From Burkholderiales bacterium (GTDB taxonomy: Bacteria; Pseudomonadota; Gammaproteobacteria; Burkholderiales; Thiobacillaceae), in contig SXTL01000108.1 in NCBI GenBank assembly GCA_005790965.1, positions 1 to 24,761 on the forward strand: 24,761 nucleotides of DNA, given 5' to 3'. The notes beneath the pieces were generated by a model that was not told where the DNA came from, made no database searches, and worked only from the letters and a program-made list of their open reading frames with translations. Shown here piece by piece: positions 22,633 through 24,761 of the stretch (the stretch's first letter is position 1; the number at the start of each line of letters is the position of its first letter). Made by a program: the position numbers and the translations under genes.

Positions 22633-22662
22633 ATTATCCCGGTCGAGCCCTGTCTATGTCAA
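22633..22662 (-). promoter_or_regulatory. Strong promoter for the tRNA gene
   Basis: The minus strand shows a perfect -35 TTGACA (22662-22657) and a near-perfect -10 GATAAT (22638-22633) with an 18-base spacer. A GC-rich discriminator follows, as at stringently controlled stable-RNA promoters. The mature tRNA begins 22 bases after the -10. The gluQ stop codon TGA lies inside the -35. Confidence 0.75.
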
Positions 22663-23603
22663 GGATAGCTCAGGGAATGCGGGGTCGTTGGCGCGTGGAG
22701 TGGTGCGCCGCGCCAGCGCGGCAGGCGATGGGGTGACCAGCGTGCGGTAGCCCACGGCCAAAACTCGCTGAGCGTGGCGGGGGGGTGACTATCAGACTGA
22801 CCCAGAAAGCGCATGGCCATCAACAAAGCCGGGAGGGGGTCTGCATTATTCAGCGGGGCGGCGAGAGTTTGTTTGGAGAGTTTGTCGCCGGCGGCATCCA
22901 GCAAGACCGGCAGGTGTAGATAGGTGGGTGTGGTCAGACCGAGAGCTTTTTGTAGGGCGATCTGGCGAGGTGTGGAAACCAGCAGATCAGAGCCTCGCAC
23001 GATATGGGTAATGCCTTGTGCGGCATCGTCCACGACCACGGCGAGTTGGTAGCTATAGACACCATCGGCGCGGCGTAACACGAAGTCACCGAGATCTCGG
23101 CCCAGGTCGCAGACGACCCGGCCTTGCAGTCGATCCGTAAAGGCGATGGGCGCATTGGGCGCAAAAAAACGGAAAGCCGCATGGGGGCTTTGGTGCTGAT
23201 GGCGACGGCAGGTGCCGGGATAAACCGGGCCATCAGCGCCGAGTCGGGCGTTGCGACTGATGTCCTTGCGACTGCAGGTGCAGGCATAGACCCGCTCTGT
23301 TTGGCGTAAGCGCGCCAAGGCCTCGGCATAGGCGGCCTGGCGCTGGCTTTGCCAAACGATGGCCTCATCCCAGGTGAAACCGTGCGCCTCGAGGCTGCGC
23401 AGAATGGCGCTGGCCGCACCGGGCTGGATGCGGGGTGGATCAATGTCCTCCATGCGCAAGAGCCAGATGCCGTTATGGGTGCGGGCATCCAGATAACTCC
23501 CCAAGGCCGCTACCAATGAGCCCAAATGGAGCGGGCCCGTGGGCGAGGGGGCAAAACGACCCCGATAAAGGGCCGGACCGGGACCTATCCGAGAAATTGG
23601 CAC
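22659..23603 (-). CDS. gluQ: Glutamyl-Q tRNA(Asp) synthetase
   Basis: Truncated paralogue of glutamyl-tRNA synthetase that attaches glutamate to queuosine-34 of tRNA-Asp. The 314-residue product opens with the class I synthetase signature RFAPSPTGPLHLGSLVAALG (about residues 15-34) and LLRMEDIDPPR. It has the GluQ zinc-site cysteines in YACTCSRKD and YPGTCRRH, and the KMSKS-like loop DKLSKQ. It lacks the anticodon-binding domain of GltX, as expected. The start is a GTG at 23603 with no recognisable ribosome-binding site; the next in-frame Met is inside the conserved domain, so this start is the likeliest. It faces away from the zapB-like gene, with 55 bases between the starts. Confidence 0.94.
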   Translation of the reverse strand: MPISRIGPGPALYRGRFAPSPTGPLHLGSLVAALGSYLDARTHNGIWLLRMEDIDPPRIQPGAASAILRSLEAHGFTWDEAIVWQSQRQAAYAEALARLRQTERVYACTCSRKDISRNARLGADGPVYPGTCRRHQHQSPHAAFRFFAPNAPIAFTDRLQGRVVCDLGRDLGDFVLRRADGVYSYQLAVVVDDAAQGITHIVRGSDLLVSTPRQIALQKALGLTTPTYLHLPVLLDAAGDKLSKQTLAAPLNNADPLPALLMAMRFLGQSDSHPPATLSEFWPWATARWSPHRLPRWRGAPLHAPTTPHSLSYP

Positions 23604-23622
23604 GCAAATGTGTTGTAAGTGG

Positions 23623-23652
23623 TTGACTAATAAAATTAGAGGCCATTATAGT
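23623..23652 (+). promoter_or_regulatory. Promoter of the zapB-like/zapA genes
   Basis: TTGACT (23623-23628) and TATAGT (23647-23652) with an 18-base spacer match sigma-70 elements well. Expected initiation about 7 bases after the -10 falls at or next to the A of the zapB-like ATG (23659). The reverse strand also reads TATAAT here (23650-23645), possibly part of a divergent gluQ promoter without an evident -35. Confidence 0.65.
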
Positions 23653-23658
23653 GCAGGC

Positions 23659-23847
23659 ATGTTGGAACAGCTTGATACCCTTGAAGCCAAACTGCAGCAG
23701 TTGCTAGAACGCTATCGCCTTGTTGGCGAAGAGAATCTGCAGCTGCGTCAGCGTGTTCTGGCCATGGAAAAGGCCAATCGTCAGCTGTCCGAGCGACTGT
23801 CGGCGGCAAGCACCCGGATAGAATCCCTTTTTGAGCAAATCCCATGA
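23659..23847 (+). CDS. ZapB-like small coiled-coil protein (TIGR02449 type)
   Basis: A 62-residue protein starting MLEQLDTLEAKLQQLLERYR, almost entirely one heptad-patterned coiled coil (leucines at regular spacing through residue 58). Small proteins of this kind are commonly encoded just before zapA in gammaproteobacteria and resemble the division protein ZapB. A longer reading from 23608 would start before the promoter -35 and is rejected. Its stop overlaps the zapA start (ATGA), showing coupling. The role in FtsZ-ring organisation is inferred from shape and position. Confidence 0.85.
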   Translation: MLEQLDTLEAKLQQLLERYRLVGEENLQLRQRVLAMEKANRQLSERLSAASTRIESLFEQIP

Positions 23848-24158
23848 GCGCGGCCGGAAAAGTCATTAGCCTAGATGTCTCCATCATGGGCCGTGAATAT
23901 CGCGTGGCCTGCCCTGAAACCGAGCGAGAGCGTCTTTTACAATCGGCATCGTTGCTTGACCGCAAGATGCGTGAGGTCAAGGACAGTGGCAAAGTGAGTG
24001 GTGTGGAACGCATTGCCGTCATGGCGGCGCTCAACATTACCCATGACTACATTAGCTCGCGAGGCGCGGGCGTAGAACCGGGCGAACTGGTTTCGCGGCT
24101 GACGCACATGAATGCAGCGCTTGATCAAGCCCTCGCGCCGCAGGATAATCTGCTCTGA
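23844..24158 (+). CDS. zapA: Cell division protein ZapA
   Basis: FtsZ-binding protein that bundles protofilaments at midcell. The 104-residue product has the N-terminal ZapA domain (VSIMGREYRVACPETERERL) and a C-terminal helical, coiled-coil part with VERIAVMAALNITHDYI, typical in length and sequence. The ATG overlaps the preceding stop by four bases. The gene ends within the first bases of the predicted 6S RNA. The order zapA, 6S RNA, 5-FCL is conserved in gammaproteobacteria. Confidence 0.95.
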   Translation: MSAAGKVISLDVSIMGREYRVACPETERERLLQSASLLDRKMREVKDSGKVSGVERIAVMAALNITHDYISSRGAGVEPGELVSRLTHMNAALDQALAPQDNLL

Positions 24159-24330
24159 CCCTACCGCTTCCGGCGAGTTGTGTATTTTTGAACCGATTCG
24201 TATCGATAGGCTGCAGCAACAGATTGCGGGCGCGAACATGGCCTGTTCCATGGACCCGAAGCGATTGCGCCGTGGCCACCTTGAACCCCAGGGTTCAAGA
24301 TAGCGATTCGTTGGTGTGTGGCGGGGTCTG
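24157..24330 (+). ncRNA. ssrS: 6S RNA
   Basis: About 174 bases between zapA and the 5-FCL gene, the conserved location of 6S RNA, which binds sigma-70 RNA polymerase in stationary phase. The segment CACCTTGAACC-CCAGGGTTCAAG near 24279-24300 closely matches the conserved E. coli 6S 3' arm. The outer ends can pair (GACCC at 24157-24161 with GGGTC at 24324-24328, then CCGC with GTGG-type pairs), giving the long closing stem. The exact ends are estimates from this pairing. The 5' end appears to touch the zapA stop codon. Confidence 0.85.
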
Positions 24331-24336
24331 CTTTCT

Positions 24337-24761
24337 ATGATTTCTTCCCCTTTAGATGCAACCAAGACCGGTTTGCGGCGTCAACTACGCGCCGCGCGCG
24401 CATCGGTTACGGCTGAGACGCGGCGCAAGGCCGCGACCCTGATCGTCCGCTTGGCCTTGCGCGCCGGTTGGTTGCGCCAAGGTCGACGGATCGGCTTTTA
24501 CATGCCGGCCAAGGGCGAACTGGATATCACCGAATTGTTGACCCGGGCCATGGCGATGCGAGTCAACTGCTTTCTGCCGGTGGTCCCTCAGGCCCGCCAG
24601 CGCACGCTGGGCTTTACCCGCATGACAGGTCGCGCTGATTGGACCCATAACCGATACGGGATTCCTGAACATGCGGTGTGGCGACCCAAGATTCGGGCCC
24701 GTCGACTCGATATTTTGTTCTTGCCTTTGCTCGGGTTTGATCAGCAGGGCTATCGCATGGG
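24337..24761 (+). CDS. 5-formyltetrahydrofolate cyclo-ligase (3' end outside window)
   Basis: Converts 5-formyl-THF to 5,10-methenyl-THF with ATP. I translated the frame from the ATG at 24337; it stays open for 141 codons to the window edge. It reads MISSPLDATKTGLRRQLRAA, then IGFYMPAKGELDITELL and, near the edge, LDILFLPLLGFDQQGYRMG, the start of the family motif before the glycine-rich ATP site. This is the E. coli ygfA position, directly after 6S RNA; there the two are processed from one transcript. Confidence 0.93.
   Translation, partial: MISSPLDATKTGLRRQLRAARASVTAETRRKAATLIVRLALRAGWLRQGRRIGFYMPAKGELDITELLTRAMAMRVNCFLPVVPQARQRTLGFTRMTGRADWTHNRYGIPEHAVWRPKIRARRLDILFLPLLGFDQQGYRM

Noticed and set aside
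1..24761. CRISPR arrays, insertion sequences, prophage or attachment sites
   Set aside because: No spaced direct repeats, transposase or integrase motifs, or terminal inverted repeats were seen anywhere in the window.

Overview
The window is a compact, GC-rich chromosomal segment of a gammaproteobacterium. Marker genes and gene order support this: slmA, the zapB-like/zapA/6S RNA/5-FCL cluster, the miaB-ybeZ-ybeY-corC operon, envC behind gpmI, and rhodanese-grxC-secB-gpsA facing gpmI as in Escherichia coli. The PF08886-type glutamate-cysteine ligase and a sulfur-flavoured gene set (membrane rhodanese, DUF2892 protein, SqrR/BigR-like ArsR regulator) point to a sulfur-metabolising lineage. The species cannot be named from this sequence alone. 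I see no IS element, prophage, integron or CRISPR array, and no gene-free stretch longer than 300 bases.

Layout. (1) 1-1777: a truncated gshA (minus) diverges from trmL (plus). (2) 1656-5006 (minus): membrane rhodanese, glutaredoxin 3, a thioredoxin-2-like protein, SecB, GpsA and a secreted thermonuclease whose 3' end overlaps trmL tail to tail. (3) 5091-11577 (minus): an ArsR-family repressor, then a complete tripartite RND efflux system (TolC-like outer membrane factor, lipoprotein adaptor, 1119-residue permease) and a 72-residue DUF2892 membrane protein. (4) 11710-17197 (plus): gpmI, envC, ctpA, an unrecognised 132-residue protein and a MoeB/ThiF-like E1 enzyme. (5) 17198-23603 (minus): slmA, ygfZ, corC, ybeY, phoH-like ybeZ, miaB, a tRNA with CAU anticodon and gluQ. 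(6) 23659-24761 (plus): a zapB-like gene, zapA, 6S RNA and a truncated 5-formyltetrahydrofolate cyclo-ligase gene.

How the genes work together. Segments 2 and 4 are two halves of a divergent block known from E. coli (yibN-grxC-secB-gpsA against gpmI-envC). Segment 3 sits exactly between them, which suggests an insertion of the efflux cassette. The cassette's regulator has two cysteines 66 residues apart, the spacing of the persulfide-sensing pair in SqrR and BigR. Both promoters I can propose around it carry inverted repeats where a repressor would act. The cassette ends with DUF2892, the membrane module fused to rhodanese in E. coli YgaP, and the next gene is a membrane rhodanese. My main hypothesis is therefore a reactive-sulfur-responsive RND export system. 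It may connect with the glutaredoxin and an atypical thioredoxin (active site CGPG instead of CGPC) downstream. The permease also has a His- and Cys-rich cytoplasmic loop. The export substrate is unknown.

Segments 5 and 6 are mostly translation and cell-division housekeeping genes. MiaB, YgfZ (needed for MiaB-type tRNA thiolation in E. coli), GluQ, YbeY, TrmL and a tRNA gene make a tRNA/rRNA-maturation theme. EnvC, SlmA, ZapA and the ZapB-like protein all bear on septation.
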